DNA of 64,000 nt from Microvirga aerophila (lineage in GTDB: Bacteria; Pseudomonadota; Alphaproteobacteria; Rhizobiales; Beijerinckiaceae), in contig NZ_QOIO01000018.1 in the NCBI RefSeq assembly GCF_003332305.1, forward strand, positions 45,203-109,202, given 5' to 3'. Under the pieces are notes generated by a model that was given only the letters and a program-made list of their open reading frames with translations, did not search any database and had not been told where the DNA came from. Positions 39,074 through 46,940 of this stretch are shown here, piece by piece. The position numbers and the translations under genes are program-made. Positions within the stretch are counted from its first letter, which is position 1, and each line of letters opens with the position of its first letter.

Positions 39074-39100
39074 AATGAAAAGGCCGCCCGAAGGCGGCCT
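39074..39100 (-). terminator. Probable ndk terminator
   Basis: AGGCCGCC CGAA GGCGGCCT (39081-39100) forms an 8-bp stem with tetraloop, followed on the minus strand by TTTTCATTTTCC. It lies just after the ndk stop at 39122. Confidence 0.82.
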
Positions 39101-39121
39101 CGTCAGAAAGCCTGTGGCGCT

Positions 39122-39544
39122 TTAGCCCACGATCTCGTTGCCCGCAAAGAACTGGGCAATCTCGATCTTGGCGTTGTCCTGGCTGTCGGAGCCGTGAACC
39201 GAGTTCTCGCCGATCGACTTGGCGTAGAGCTTGCGGATCGTGCCCTCGGCGGCGCTCTCCGGGTTGGTGGCGCCCATGACCTCGCGGTAGCGGACCACGG
39301 CGTTGTCGCCTTCGAGAACCTGCACGACCACCGGGCCGGAGATCATGAAGTCGACGAGCTCGCCGAAGAAGGGGCGCTCCTTGTGGACTGCATAGAAAGT
39401 CTCGGCCTCGCGGCGGTTCATGAGAACGCGCTTCTGCGCCACGATGCGCAGGCCGGCTTTCTCGATGACCGCATTGATGGCGCCGGTCAGGTTCCGCTCG
39501 GTCGCGTCGGGCTTGATGATGGAGAAGGTACGCTCGGTGGCCAT
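39122..39544 (-). CDS. ndk: Nucleoside diphosphate kinase
   Basis: Balances NTP/dNTP pools by gamma-phosphate transfer through a phospho-His. The 140-residue product starts [19 protein letters not shown], has [22 protein letters not shown] (about residues 86-107) and the catalytic motif [20 protein letters not shown], where the His (about 117) is phosphorylated. Size and sequence are canonical. A strong terminator follows. It shares the strand with the molybdopterin oxidoreductase, but the terminator makes separate transcription likely. Confidence 0.96.
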   Translation of the reverse strand: MATERTFSIIKPDATERNLTGAINAVIEKAGLRIVAQKRVLMNRREAETFYAVHKERPFFGELVDFMISGPVVVQVLEGDNAVVRYREVMGATNPESAAEGTIRKLYAKSIGENSVHGSDSQDNAKIEIAQFFAGNEIVG

Positions 39545-39719
39545 GACAACTCACTTTTGAGGAGAAAAAATTTCGGGAGTGCGGCGCTTATAGCGGCGCT
39601 GCCCCCTGCCCTCAAGCGCCTTTTGGCGGCTTCGCAGGGTCAAGCTTGGAAAGGCCAAGCTGCTCCCCTAGTCTCAATGAGGATCGATCCACCGAAGATC
39701 GACCTTTAGGGAGTCGACC

Positions 39720-40126
39720 ATGAAATCAACCATCCTCGCCGCGTTTGGCCTTCTGCTGCTCATCGGGGCCGCCCAAGCGCAAGCCTCCGACCCCAGCGGC
39801 ACATATTTGAGCGAAACCGGCGAGACCCGGGTGCGGGTCGCCAAATGCGGGTCGACCTTTTGCGGCACCATCGTGGCGATCCAGGGCGAGGCCAAGGACG
39901 TGAACAATCCGGATGGGGGAAGCGCGGGCGCAGCCTCGTGGGCGTCCAGATGATCTCGAACATCCAGCCCGCCGGTGATGGCTTCACCGGGCAGCTCTAT
40001 AACTACAAGGATGGGAAGACGTATAACGGCAAAATGAGCTTCAAGGACGGCAACGCCATGCAGCTCTCGGGCTGAGTCCTCGGCGGTCTCATCTGCCGGT
40101 CGCAGACCTGGACGAAGGTGAGATAG
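39720..40126 (+). pseudogene. Broken DUF2147-family exported protein (frameshift plus nonsense codon)
   Basis: The start encodes a signal peptide (MKSTILAAFGLLLLIGAAQAQA) and DUF2147 sequence SGTYLSETGETRVRVAKCGSTFCGTIV. At a run of five G (39915-39919) the frame is lost; restoring one base gives KRGRSLVGVQMISNIQP, the family continuation, from the next frame. In that frame, reading stops at TGA (40073-40075) exactly where the family has Cys in LSGCVLGGLIC, yet the codons after the TGA still read VLGGLICRSQTWTKVR and then stop at 40126. Two independent lesions make a recent pseudogene likely; a sequencing error could explain the first only. Confidence 0.82.
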
Positions 40127-40142
40127 CTCTGCAGTGGAATTT

Positions 40143-40188
40143 ACGCCTGTCATTCCGGCTCGCAGAGCCGCCGCGGAATGACAGGCGT
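40143..40188. repeat. Perfect 15-bp hairpin between a pseudogene and a GST gene
   Basis: ACGCCTGTCATTCCG pairs perfectly with CGGAATGACAGGCGT, with a nested GCTC/GAGC. It separates two convergent genes and may act as terminator for both. Its inner GTCATTCC/GGAATGAC resembles the arms of the dispersed repeats at 19461 and 25559, so it may be a short form of the same family. Confidence 0.7.
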
Positions 40189-40216
40189 CTTTCAGAATAC
40201 GGATCGAGGCTTGATG

Positions 40217-40927
40217 TCAGCGCGCGCGCTGGCCGAACAGAACCGCCTGGACGGCCGGGTCCTGCATGTCGCCGTTGTTGCGCACCTCGGAGCTGACCTT
40301 GAGACCCCTTTGCACGGCGGGACGCGCCAGCATGGTATCGAGCCAGCGCTTCACGTTCGGGAAGTCCCCGATGTTCTGGCCCTGGCGCTCCCAGAGCTTC
40401 GCCCAACCGACAATCGACATATCGGCGATGGAATACTCACCTGCGACGAATTCCCGGTCCTCAAGACGCCTGTTCAGGACGCCGTAGAGCCGGTTCGCCT
40501 CGTTGGTGTAGCGGTTGATCGCATAGGGCACCTGCTCGGGCGCATAGATGCGGAAATGGTGCGTCTGACCGAGCATGGGCCCGAAGCCGCCCATCTGCCA
40601 GAACAGCCACTGCTCCACCTCGACGCGCTTGCGTTCGTCCTGTGGGTAGAACTGTCCGGTCTTGCGCCCGAGATATTGCAGGATCGCGCCGGACTCGAAA
40701 ACCGAGATCGGCTGGCCATCCGGCCCGTCGGGATCGACGATGGCCGGCATTCTGTTGTTCGGAGAGATCGCCAGAAACTCGGGCTTGAACTGCTCGCCCT
40801 TGCCGATGTTCACCGGGTGCACCGTGTAAGGCGTACCCGTTTCCTCAAGCATGATGGAAATCTTCCATCCGTTCGGAGTGGGCCAGTAGTAGAGATCAAT
40901 CGGTTTTTGCTCGGCGAGAACCGCCAT
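40217..40927 (-). CDS. Glutathione S-transferase family protein (YghU/YfcG-like)
   Basis: The 236-residue protein has an N-terminal thioredoxin-fold domain with IDLYYWPTPNGWKISIMLEET (about residues 9-29; the Asn of PNGWK is the usual GSH-activating site of nu-class enzymes) and the Ser/Asp motif SVFESGAILQYLGRKTG, followed by a helical C-terminal domain with the FVAGEYSIADMSIVGW signature. Disulfide oxidoreductase activity with glutathione is known for close relatives. Single gene, no operon partner. Confidence 0.9.
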   Translation of the reverse strand: MAVLAEQKPIDLYYWPTPNGWKISIMLEETGTPYTVHPVNIGKGEQFKPEFLAISPNNRMPAIVDPDGPDGQPISVFESGAILQYLGRKTGQFYPQDERKRVEVEQWLFWQMGGFGPMLGQTHHFRIYAPEQVPYAINRYTNEANRLYGVLNRRLEDREFVAGEYSIADMSIVGWAKLWERQGQNIGDFPNVKRWLDTMLARPAVQRGLKVSSEVRNNGDMQDPAVQAVLFGQRAR

Positions 40928-41118
40928 GGCGTTCCACTCCTCGGTTTCACAAGATGCCAGCTTGTGACCTTAGGGCACAAGATCGGGCCGGATACTATCA
41001 TCCGCGACGAAAATCCGTGGAAAGAAAAAACCTGCCCCCGGACAGTCTTGCATGTTTCATTGTTTCATATGAGATCATGCATGCGCCCCAATAAACAGGG
41101 CACCCAAGGGGGATTTCA

Positions 41119-41370
41119 ATGACGCACCGCATCCTGAGCGCCACGCTCGTCGCCGCTATGGCTCTTTCCTTCACCATGTCCATGGAGGCTTCGGCCCAGA
41201 CCCAACCCAAGAAGGAGCCGACCGCTGCCCAGATGGCCGCCCGTGAGCGCATGAGCAAGTGCAGCGCCGAATGGAAGGAAGCCAAGGCCGGCGGCCAGAT
41301 GGAGCCCGGCACCAAGTGGCCGAAGTTCTGGAGCGCCTGCAATTCGCGCCTGAAGGGCAAGAACGTCTAA
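41119..41370 (+). CDS. Small exported PsiF-like protein
   Basis: The 83-residue product starts with a signal peptide (LSATLVAAMALSFTMSMEASAQ, cut near residue 26). The mature part contains one unit resembling PsiF repeats, MSKCSAEWKEAKAGG to WSACNSRLKG, with two spaced Cys. PsiF is linked to phosphate starvation in enterobacteria, but its role is not known. Good ribosome site GGGGG upstream. Function unknown. Confidence 0.75.
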   Translation: MTHRILSATLVAAMALSFTMSMEASAQTQPKKEPTAAQMAARERMSKCSAEWKEAKAGGQMEPGTKWPKFWSACNSRLKGKNV

Positions 41371-41441
41371 GTTCGGATCTTGCGGCCATTGCTTCCCGGT
41401 GCGGTTGGTGGAATTCCAAGCCGGTGAACGACGGAGGCTGC

Positions 41442-41891
41442 ATGCGGATCGAGCAGTGCACGCGAGAGTCGCTGGAGGATTGGATTATCCTCCGGCAGGA
41501 CTTGTGGCCGGACACCTCGGCGCAAGAGCATCGGGTCGAGGCGGAAGCGCAGATCGAGCATCCCGAGCAGACCGTCGCCTATCTTGCCGTAACGTCAGAT
41601 GGCGTGGCCGCGGGATTTGCCGAAGCGGCGCTGCGCCACGATTACGTGAATGGCTGCACCACATCCCCGGTTGCCTTCCTCGAAGGGATCTATGTGCGCC
41701 CAGAGCGTCGAAACCGTAGCGTCGCCCGCCTGCTCGTTCAGGCGGTCGGGAACTGGGCGATCCGGCTTGGATGCTCCGAATTCGCGTCGGACGTGGAACT
41801 CCACAATCTCGGCTCCCAGCAAATGCATGTCGCGCTCGGATTCGAGGAAACGGAACGGGTCGTCTATTACCGAAAGCGGCTCAAGACTTAA
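41442..41891 (+). CDS. GNAT acetyltransferase, AAC(6')-I aminoglycoside-acetyltransferase-like
   Basis: The 149-residue protein has the pattern of AAC(6')-I enzymes: MRIEQCTRESLEDWIILRQDLWPD, an EHRVEAEAQIEHPEQ helix, AGFAEAALRHDYVNGCTTSPVAFLEGIYVRPERRNRSVARLL (substrate loop and acetyl-CoA site) and the terminal GCSEFASDVELHNLGSQ followed by ALGFEETERVVYYRK. Relatives acetylate the 6'-amino group of aminoglycosides. The ATG at 41442 has ACGGAGG at -9. It stands alone in the accessory region. Activity on antibiotics is inference and would need testing. Confidence 0.85.
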   Translation: MRIEQCTRESLEDWIILRQDLWPDTSAQEHRVEAEAQIEHPEQTVAYLAVTSDGVAAGFAEAALRHDYVNGCTTSPVAFLEGIYVRPERRNRSVARLLVQAVGNWAIRLGCSEFASDVELHNLGSQQMHVALGFEETERVVYYRKRLKT

Positions 41892-41921
41892 AATTACTCA
41901 GATCCAGTGACTGGAATACGC

Positions 41922-41975
41922 CTAAAGCTTCTTCCCGAAACCCGCATGGCTGAGGGCAAAGTGGCTTTTCGCCGT
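41922..41975 (-). pseudogene. Remnant of a GNAT acetyltransferase C-terminus
   Basis: Read on the minus strand, codons end in FALSHAGFGKKL followed by TAG. This matches the end of the acetyltransferase at 42640 (GYARSHEGFKKKL) closely, at both protein and DNA level, while upstream of this segment similarity is lost. It appears to be the leftover tail of a duplicated gene. Only about 15 codons are convincing. Confidence 0.4.
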
Positions 41976-41986
41976 CAAGTTCTGCT

Positions 41987-42355
41987 TCATTCACAAACGG
42001 GCGAAAAAGCCCAAGCACCTTCACTTAGCCTACCTGCGGATCCGTCGGAAAAGCGCTCGCCCTTTGCAGCGCAGGACCTTTGGGCAACTGCCCTGCTCAC
42101 CGCTTCATCTTCGTAATCGAGCGGCTTGTTGTCGCGTCGAGACACGACCATAGCCGTAACTAGGGGAAAGGCATCAATCACATGCTGTTCACCATCCGAG
42201 CCCATTGCGGCTGTAGAGGCTGGCCAGAAGTAGTCTTGTGTGAGTGTCACACGGAATTCTCCCCCATCATCCGCCATGGATGGCGATGATCTTTCGACTG
42301 GGGCGCAAGCGACCAGCAACATCAGAGGCGCGGCGATAGATACGGGCTTAGACAC
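41987..42355 (-). CDS. Small putative lipoprotein
   Basis: The 122-residue product begins MSKPVSIAAPLMLLVACAPVERSS; LVAC is a good lipobox with Cys near residue 17. The mature part has no recognised domain. Codon use is less GC-biased than in neighbours. No partners are obvious. Could be a foreign or fast-evolving outer-membrane/periplasmic lipoprotein. Confidence 0.6.
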   Translation of the reverse strand: MSKPVSIAAPLMLLVACAPVERSSPSMADDGGEFRVTLTQDYFWPASTAAMGSDGEQHVIDAFPLVTAMVVSRRDNKPLDYEDEAVSRAVAQRSCAAKGERFSDGSAGRLSEGAWAFSPVCE

Positions 42356-42639
42356 TCAAGACTCCTTCTGAGCGCACCCCAGCGCAGAGATGATACTTAC
42401 AACCCACTGGGATGAAGTAGCGTTACTTTGTCCAGAACACCTTCTTTATGGGCTCATGTCCAAAGGTTCAGCTGATAGTTCCGGGGATAGTGGGCCGACC
42501 CGACGCATTCGCTGTTATGTTCGGACCTGTCGCGGTCATCCCAATCGGACGTGGACAATAGATCGAGGTCGCCGGCATAAGGCCGGTGACGGCAACGGAA
42601 CACGGAACAAGGGTCTTCGCCGTACGTTCGGGGAGCGCC

Positions 42640-43098
42640 TCAAAGCTTCTTCTTGAAGCCTTCGTGGCTGCGGGCATAGCCCAGCCGCTCATAGAACCGG
42701 TGCGCATTCCCACGGGACTTGTTGGATGACAGTTCCAGCATGGCCGCGCCCCTCTGGCGGGCCCGCTGCTCCGCGAAACCCATCATGGTCGCGCCGATCC
42801 CGAGGGATCGCCGGGCAGCCTTCACCTTCACGCTTTCCACCTTCACACGCAGGGCCCCTCGGCCGGTGAGATTCGGAATGAAGGTGAGTTGGAAGGTGCC
42901 CACCACCTCGCCGTCGCTCAAAGCCACATAGAGTTCGCTCTCCGAGCTCTGCGAGATCGCCGCGAAAGCCGCCTCGTAGGCGGGCTGGCTTTCCGGCGTC
43001 CAGGCATCGCCATGAGACCCAAGCTCGTCCTCTTCATGAAGACGGATGATGCTCTCGAGGTCGCCGGCCCGGGCCTCCCTGATCAGAAGTTCGCTCAT
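42640..43098 (-). CDS. GNAT-family N-acetyltransferase
   Basis: The 152-residue protein contains motif A of GNATs, VKVKAARRSLGIGATMMGFAEQRARQRG (acetyl-CoA pyrophosphate binding R-x2-G-x-G/A, about residues 92-118), and the C-terminal ELSSNKSRGNAHRFYERLGYARSHEGFKKKL. The start overlaps the end of the frameshifted GST by 4 nt, so it was probably co-translated. Substrate unknown. Its 3' end is duplicated as a remnant at 41922. Confidence 0.85.
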   Translation of the reverse strand: MSELLIREARAGDLESIIRLHEEDELGSHGDAWTPESQPAYEAAFAAISQSSESELYVALSDGEVVGTFQLTFIPNLTGRGALRVKVESVKVKAARRSLGIGATMMGFAEQRARQRGAAMLELSSNKSRGNAHRFYERLGYARSHEGFKKKL

Positions 43099-43732
43099 GC
43101 GGCCTCGCGGGACTCGCGCGGCAGGAAGCCCGGCGCATTGAACCCGGGCAGCGCCTCCACGCGCTTCATCCAGGCGGACAGGTTGGCGTAGGGACCGAGG
43201 TCGATTCCGGCCTCGCCCGCATAGGCTACGACGCCATAGATGTCGATATCGGCGATGGTGAGCCCTCCCCGACCAGCCAATCGCGTCCGGCCAGATGGGC
43301 GTCGAGCACCTTCAGGGCTGCCTGCCCTCCCTTGGTGCAATCCTCAAGCACCTCCGGCGGGGCCTGACGGATGCCGAGCTTGATGGTGCGGGCGCGATAG
43401 ATCGGGGCTGCCAGGCGGTCGAAGTCCCAGTAGAGCCACTCGCGCGCCTGCAGCCGCTCGTCGAGGGTAGAGCCTCCGAACTTGCCGAGGGTATCGGAGA
43501 GGTATTCCAGGATCGCCGCGGACTGGCACAGATGACGCCCGTTCGACTTGTCGATCAGGAGAGGCACCTGCCCATAGCGCTGCCTTGCCATATGGGCGGG
43601 TTGCTTGTGCGCGCCCGCCATCATGTCGAGGTGCACATAATCGAATGCCTCTCCGGCGAGCGAAAGCATCAGGCCGACCTTGTAGGTCGGACCCGAGAAG
43701 GTAATTCCATGAAGCTCGAAACGTGTGGGCAT
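43095..43732 (-). pseudogene. Frameshifted glutathione S-transferase
   Basis: From the ATG at 43732 a GST reads MPTRFELHGITFSGPTYKVGL to HLAGRDWLVGEG (thioredoxin-fold and start of the helical domain). In G/C runs near 43262-43275 the frame is lost by one base; the other frame continues with the conserved LTIADIDIYGVVAYAGEAGIDLGPYANLSAWMKRV to a stop at 43095. With one base restored, the gene is a normal GST of about 212 residues. Real mutation or sequencing error cannot be separated from the sequence alone. Confidence 0.8.
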
Positions 43733-43871
43733 AGGGCAAACCTGTGATCGAGTTGAACGACGGGAACCTAGCGCATCGTGCGGAGAAGGGACCCGGGTTT
43801 TCGGCCAGAACGATGCTCTAGCCGATTGATTCACGAGTCGGAAGGACCAGAATCTCAGGCCAGGAGGCATC

Positions 43872-44291
43872 ATGGCCAGCATCGATCGTGAGCGAAAGCT
43901 CCTGCAGCAGACAGTGGCCCTCGCGGCCATCGTTCCGGCCGCCATAGGTCTTTATGGAGTTCTCTTCGGGCAGGCGTTGACCGGAGACGCCGTCAGCATC
44001 TCGGCCGAGAGCCATTTTCGCTTCCTGTCCGGCCTCCTGCTCGGCATCGGCATCTGCTTCTGGAGCACCGTGCCGGGGATCGAGGAGAAGACAAACCGCT
44101 TCCGGATCCTGACGCTCCTCATCGTGATCGGAGGACTCTCGCGTCTCCTGGGCCTCGTCTTCACGGGCCTGCCCTCCCTGTTCATGATCGGAGGGCTCGC
44201 GATGGAGCTCATCGTCACGCCGGTCCTATGCCTGTGGCAAACGAGGATTGCGAACCGGTACGCGGAACGATTTGGCGTCGCGGAGCCCTGA
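43872..44291 (+). CDS. DUF4345-type integral membrane protein
   Basis: The 139-residue protein has four predicted membrane segments (about residues 14-33, 45-65, 78-96, 104-123) and the family pattern FRFLSGLLLGIGICFW and RILTLLIVIGGLSRLLGLVFTGLPSL. No catalytic residue is known for the family. ATG at 43872 lies 4 nt after a GGAGGCATC ribosome site. Single gene opposite to its neighbours. Confidence 0.82.
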   Translation: MASIDRERKLLQQTVALAAIVPAAIGLYGVLFGQALTGDAVSISAESHFRFLSGLLLGIGICFWSTVPGIEEKTNRFRILTLLIVIGGLSRLLGLVFTGLPSLFMIGGLAMELIVTPVLCLWQTRIANRYAERFGVAEP

Positions 44292-44355
44292 GGGCACGGA
44301 AACCCCAGGCCAGTCCAGGGTTTAAGCTCACCCCCGCAAGGCAGCCTGCGCCAGA

Positions 44356-44862
44356 TCAGAGATCCTTCTCGAAGCGATACTCCACGGAGTGGGAAATATC
44401 GTCGAGTTCCCGCTTTTCCTCGGCCCGGTTGTAGCCGAGACGTTGGTAGAGCCCGTGGGCTGCGGAGAAACGAGAATCGGACCAAAGGACGATGCGCGTT
44501 GCTCCATGGAGGCGCGCGTGACGTTCGACCTTGCGAACCAGCGATCCGCCGAGGCCTTTGCCGCGCTGGTCGGGCCGGACGTAGAGCCGATGCAGTTCGG
44601 CCGTACCGAGCTCGGGAAAGCTCACCGCCACGCAGGCGCACACGCGGCCGCGCTCGTCCTCGGCAACCCAGAAAGCTTCGTTCGTCTCGCCGAAGGAGGA
44701 CCCGGGCGTACGCAGATCAGGCAGATCGTCGTGGGGATCGATGAAGCAGCCGGGGTAATCGGCGAAACACAGGGCCAGGAGGCCGAAGAGATCCTGCGCG
44801 TCCCGGTCGGTGGCGGGACGCAGGCCGAGGATCTCCTCGGCTTCGAGGAGCGCCACGATCAC
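44356..44862 (-). CDS. GNAT-family N-acetyltransferase
   Basis: The 168-residue product has the GNAT fold with [53 protein letters not shown] (motif A, R-G-K-G-L-G near residue 100-106), followed by [27 protein letters not shown]. Its start overlaps the gatB stop by 4 nt, so it is the second gene of a gatB unit. Substrate unknown. Confidence 0.85.
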   Translation of the reverse strand: MIVALLEAEEILGLRPATDRDAQDLFGLLALCFADYPGCFIDPHDDLPDLRTPGSSFGETNEAFWVAEDERGRVCACVAVSFPELGTAELHRLYVRPDQRGKGLGGSLVRKVERHARLHGATRIVLWSDSRFSAAHGLYQRLGYNRAEEKRELDDISHSVEYRFEKDL

Positions 44863-46334
44863 TCGATCCCGAGCTTGGCCTTGAGAAGCTCATTCACCGC
44901 CTGCGGATTGGCCTTGCCGCCGGTCTGCTTCATGACCTGACCGACGAACCAGCCGAGCAGCGTGGGCTTGGCCTTCGCCTGCTCCACCTTGTCGGGGTTC
45001 GCGGCGATGATCTCGTCCACAGCCTTCTCGATGGCCCCCGTATCGGTCACCTGCTTCATGCCCCGGGTCTCGACGATATCGCGCGGATCGCCGCCTTCGG
45101 TGAACACGATGTCGAACAGGTCCTTGGCGATCTTGCCCGAGATCACACCCTCGCCGATGAGGTCGATGACTGCGCCGAGCTGGGCGGCCGTGACCAGCGA
45201 GGAGCCGATGTCCTTGCCGTCGCGGTTGAGGCGGCCGAACAGCTCGTTGATGATCCAGTTCGCCGCGGCCTTGCCGTCGCGACCCTTGGCGACTTCCTCA
45301 TAGAAGTCCGCAGACGCGCGTTCGGCCACGAGCACGCCCGCGTCGTAGGACTGGATGCCGTACTGGGCGATGAAGCGGGCCTTCTTCTCGTCCGGCAGCT
45401 CCGGAAGGTGCTGGGCGAGATCGTCCACGTAAGGCTGGTCGAATTCGAGCGGCAGGAGGTCCGGATCAGGGAAGTAGCGGTAGTCGTGGGCCTCTTCCTT
45501 TGAGCGCATGGAGCGGGTCTCGCCCCGGCCCGGATCGAACAGACGGGTTTCCTGGTCGATGGTGCCGCCGTCCTCGATAATGCCGATCTGGCGGCGCGCC
45601 TCGACCTCGATGGCCTGTCCGATGAAGCGGATCGAGTTGACGTTCTTGATCTCGCAGCGGGTGCCAAGCGGATCGCCGGGGCGGCGGACGGATACGTTCA
45701 CGTCGGCCCGGAGGTTGCCCTTCTCCATGTCACCGTCGCAGGTGCCGAGATAGCGCAGGATCGTGCGCAGCTTGGTCACATAGGCCCGCGCCTCGTCGGA
45801 GGAGCGCAGGTCCGGCTTCGAGACGATTTCCATCAGGGCCACGCCGGACCGGTTCAGGTCCACGAAGCTGTTGGTCGGATGCAGGTCGTGGATCGACTTG
45901 CCCGCATCCTGCTCCAGGTGCAGGCGCTCGATGCCGACCGTGATCGTCTCGCCGGTCTCCGGCACGTCCACGATCACCTGCCCCTCGCCCACGATCGGGC
46001 TCTTGTACTGGCTGATCTGGTAGCCCTGCGGCAGGTCCGGGTAGAAATAGTTCTTCCGGTCGAAGGTGCTCCTGAGGTTGATCTGGGCCTTGAGACCCAG
46101 GCCCGTGCGGATGGCCTGGCGCACGCATTCCTCGTTGATCACGGGCAGCATGCCGGGCATGGCCGCGTCCACCAGGGAAACGTGGCTGTTCGGCTCGCCG
46201 CCGAAGGCCGTGGAGGCGCCGGAAAACAGCTTCGCCTGGCTGGTCACCTGGGCATGGATCTCCATGCCGATGACGATTTCCCAATCGCCTGTCGCGCCTT
46301 TGATGATCTTCTTGGGATTGACCGGAGCGTTCAT
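44859..46334 (-). CDS. gatB: Aspartyl/glutamyl-tRNA(Asn/Gln) amidotransferase subunit B
   Basis: Kinase/transamidation subunit of GatCAB, which converts misacylated Glu-tRNA(Gln) and Asp-tRNA(Asn). The 491-residue product begins [30 protein letters not shown] (signature E-I-H), includes [19 protein letters not shown] (about residues 79-97), [21 protein letters not shown] [12 protein letters not shown], and a C-terminal YqeY-like helical domain that binds tRNA. An upstream extension to 46385 lacks the conserved start. It is separated from gatA/gatC by about 3 kb but on the same strand. Confidence 0.96.
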   Translation of the reverse strand: MNAPVNPKKIIKGATGDWEIVIGMEIHAQVTSQAKLFSGASTAFGGEPNSHVSLVDAAMPGMLPVINEECVRQAIRTGLGLKAQINLRSTFDRKNYFYPDLPQGYQISQYKSPIVGEGQVIVDVPETGETITVGIERLHLEQDAGKSIHDLHPTNSFVDLNRSGVALMEIVSKPDLRSSDEARAYVTKLRTILRYLGTCDGDMEKGNLRADVNVSVRRPGDPLGTRCEIKNVNSIRFIGQAIEVEARRQIGIIEDGGTIDQETRLFDPGRGETRSMRSKEEAHDYRYFPDPDLLPLEFDQPYVDDLAQHLPELPDEKKARFIAQYGIQSYDAGVLVAERASADFYEEVAKGRDGKAAANWIINELFGRLNRDGKDIGSSLVTAAQLGAVIDLIGEGVISGKIAKDLFDIVFTEGGDPRDIVETRGMKQVTDTGAIEKAVDEIIAANPDKVEQAKAKPTLLGWFVGQVMKQTGGKANPQAVNELLKAKLGIE

Positions 46335-46411
46335 GAGGTCTCGCGCCTTTGAATGTCGACGTTTCCCGCCCGGAGTAAGAGCCACAGGCCACCCGGGTCA
46401 ACCCCCTTTGG

Positions 46412-46431
46412 ACCTGAACGGGTGTTCAGGT
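46412..46431. promoter_or_regulatory. Perfect 20-nt inverted repeat, possible operator
   Basis: ACCTGAAC GGGT GTTCAGGT, between gatB (start 46334, minus) and the gene at 46559 (plus). Symmetric, with no T-tract, so an operator is more likely than a terminator. No cognate regulator is identified. Confidence 0.4.
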
Positions 46432-46558
46432 TTCCTAACGCTTGGTTAAGATCATTTATCATTAGTGCACAGATAATTACAAGAAATGGCCAAGCTCCTA
46501 TGAAACCCTATCCTGCATCGAGCGTTGTCCGGGTGGTAAAACGGTCAAGGAGTTTGAA

Positions 46559-46870
46559 ATGGCTATGGATCCCATCGATCGCGAACCCAACGTCTACAAT
46601 CGCGAAACGACTACCAACGTTGTTGACCGAGACGGACGTGGTTCCAACACGCTTGCTTATCTGATCGGCGGCCTTGTTATCGCCCTCGGTCTGCTCGCCT
46701 TCCTGTTCTATGATGGCGACAACAACGACGTGAGCACCACCGGAAGCACCGGTACGCAGACGGAGTCGTCGACGGGTGCTGGTTCCGCCGGCTCGGGCGC
46801 TGGTTCGACCACTGCCCCTTCGACGCCGACCACCCCGGCTCCTGCTTCGCCGGCTGCGCCGAAGCCGTAA
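46559..46870 (+). CDS. Small single-pass membrane protein with low-complexity tail
   Basis: The 103-residue protein has a hydrophilic N-terminus (VYNRETTTNVVDRDGRGSN), one membrane helix (about residues 33-51, LAYLIGGLVIALGLLAFLFY) and a Thr/Ser/Gly/Pro-rich periplasmic tail of about 50 residues. It is preceded by a strong AAGGAG ribosome site and followed by a perfect terminator. Homologues are short and unannotated in this order. Function unknown. Confidence 0.78.
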   Translation: MAMDPIDREPNVYNRETTTNVVDRDGRGSNTLAYLIGGLVIALGLLAFLFYDGDNNDVSTTGSTGTQTESSTGAGSAGSGAGSTTAPSTPTTPAPASPAAPKP

Positions 46871-46899
46871 GTTCGCGTACCGCGTAGAAGTACCTGCGT

Positions 46900-46934
46900 A
46901 TGGGTCTGACCCTAGGGTCAGACCCATTTTCTTT
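46900..46934 (+). terminator. Strong intrinsic terminator
   Basis: ATGGGTCTGACCCT/AGGGTCAGACCCAT (46900-46927) is a 28-nt perfect palindrome followed by TTTCTTT. It ends the plus-strand membrane protein gene. Confidence 0.85.
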
Positions 46935-46940
46935 GGCCGG

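Noticed and set aside
36986..39709. A 900-residue open frame antisense to the molybdopterin oxidoreductase and ndk
   Set aside because: It has no family motifs and is Arg/Gly/His-rich, the usual composition of a shadow of a high-GC gene; the opposite strand carries well-conserved proteins.
40073..40075. UGA at the DUF2147 Cys position as a selenocysteine codon
   Set aside because: The same gene also has a frameshift upstream, and no selenocysteine-specific structure or sel genes are seen; pseudogenisation is simpler.
46435..46450. CTAA-N7-TTAAG as a CtrA box upstream of the membrane gene at 46559
   Set aside because: Two mismatches to TTAA-N7-TTAAC, within chance for this length of intergenic DNA.
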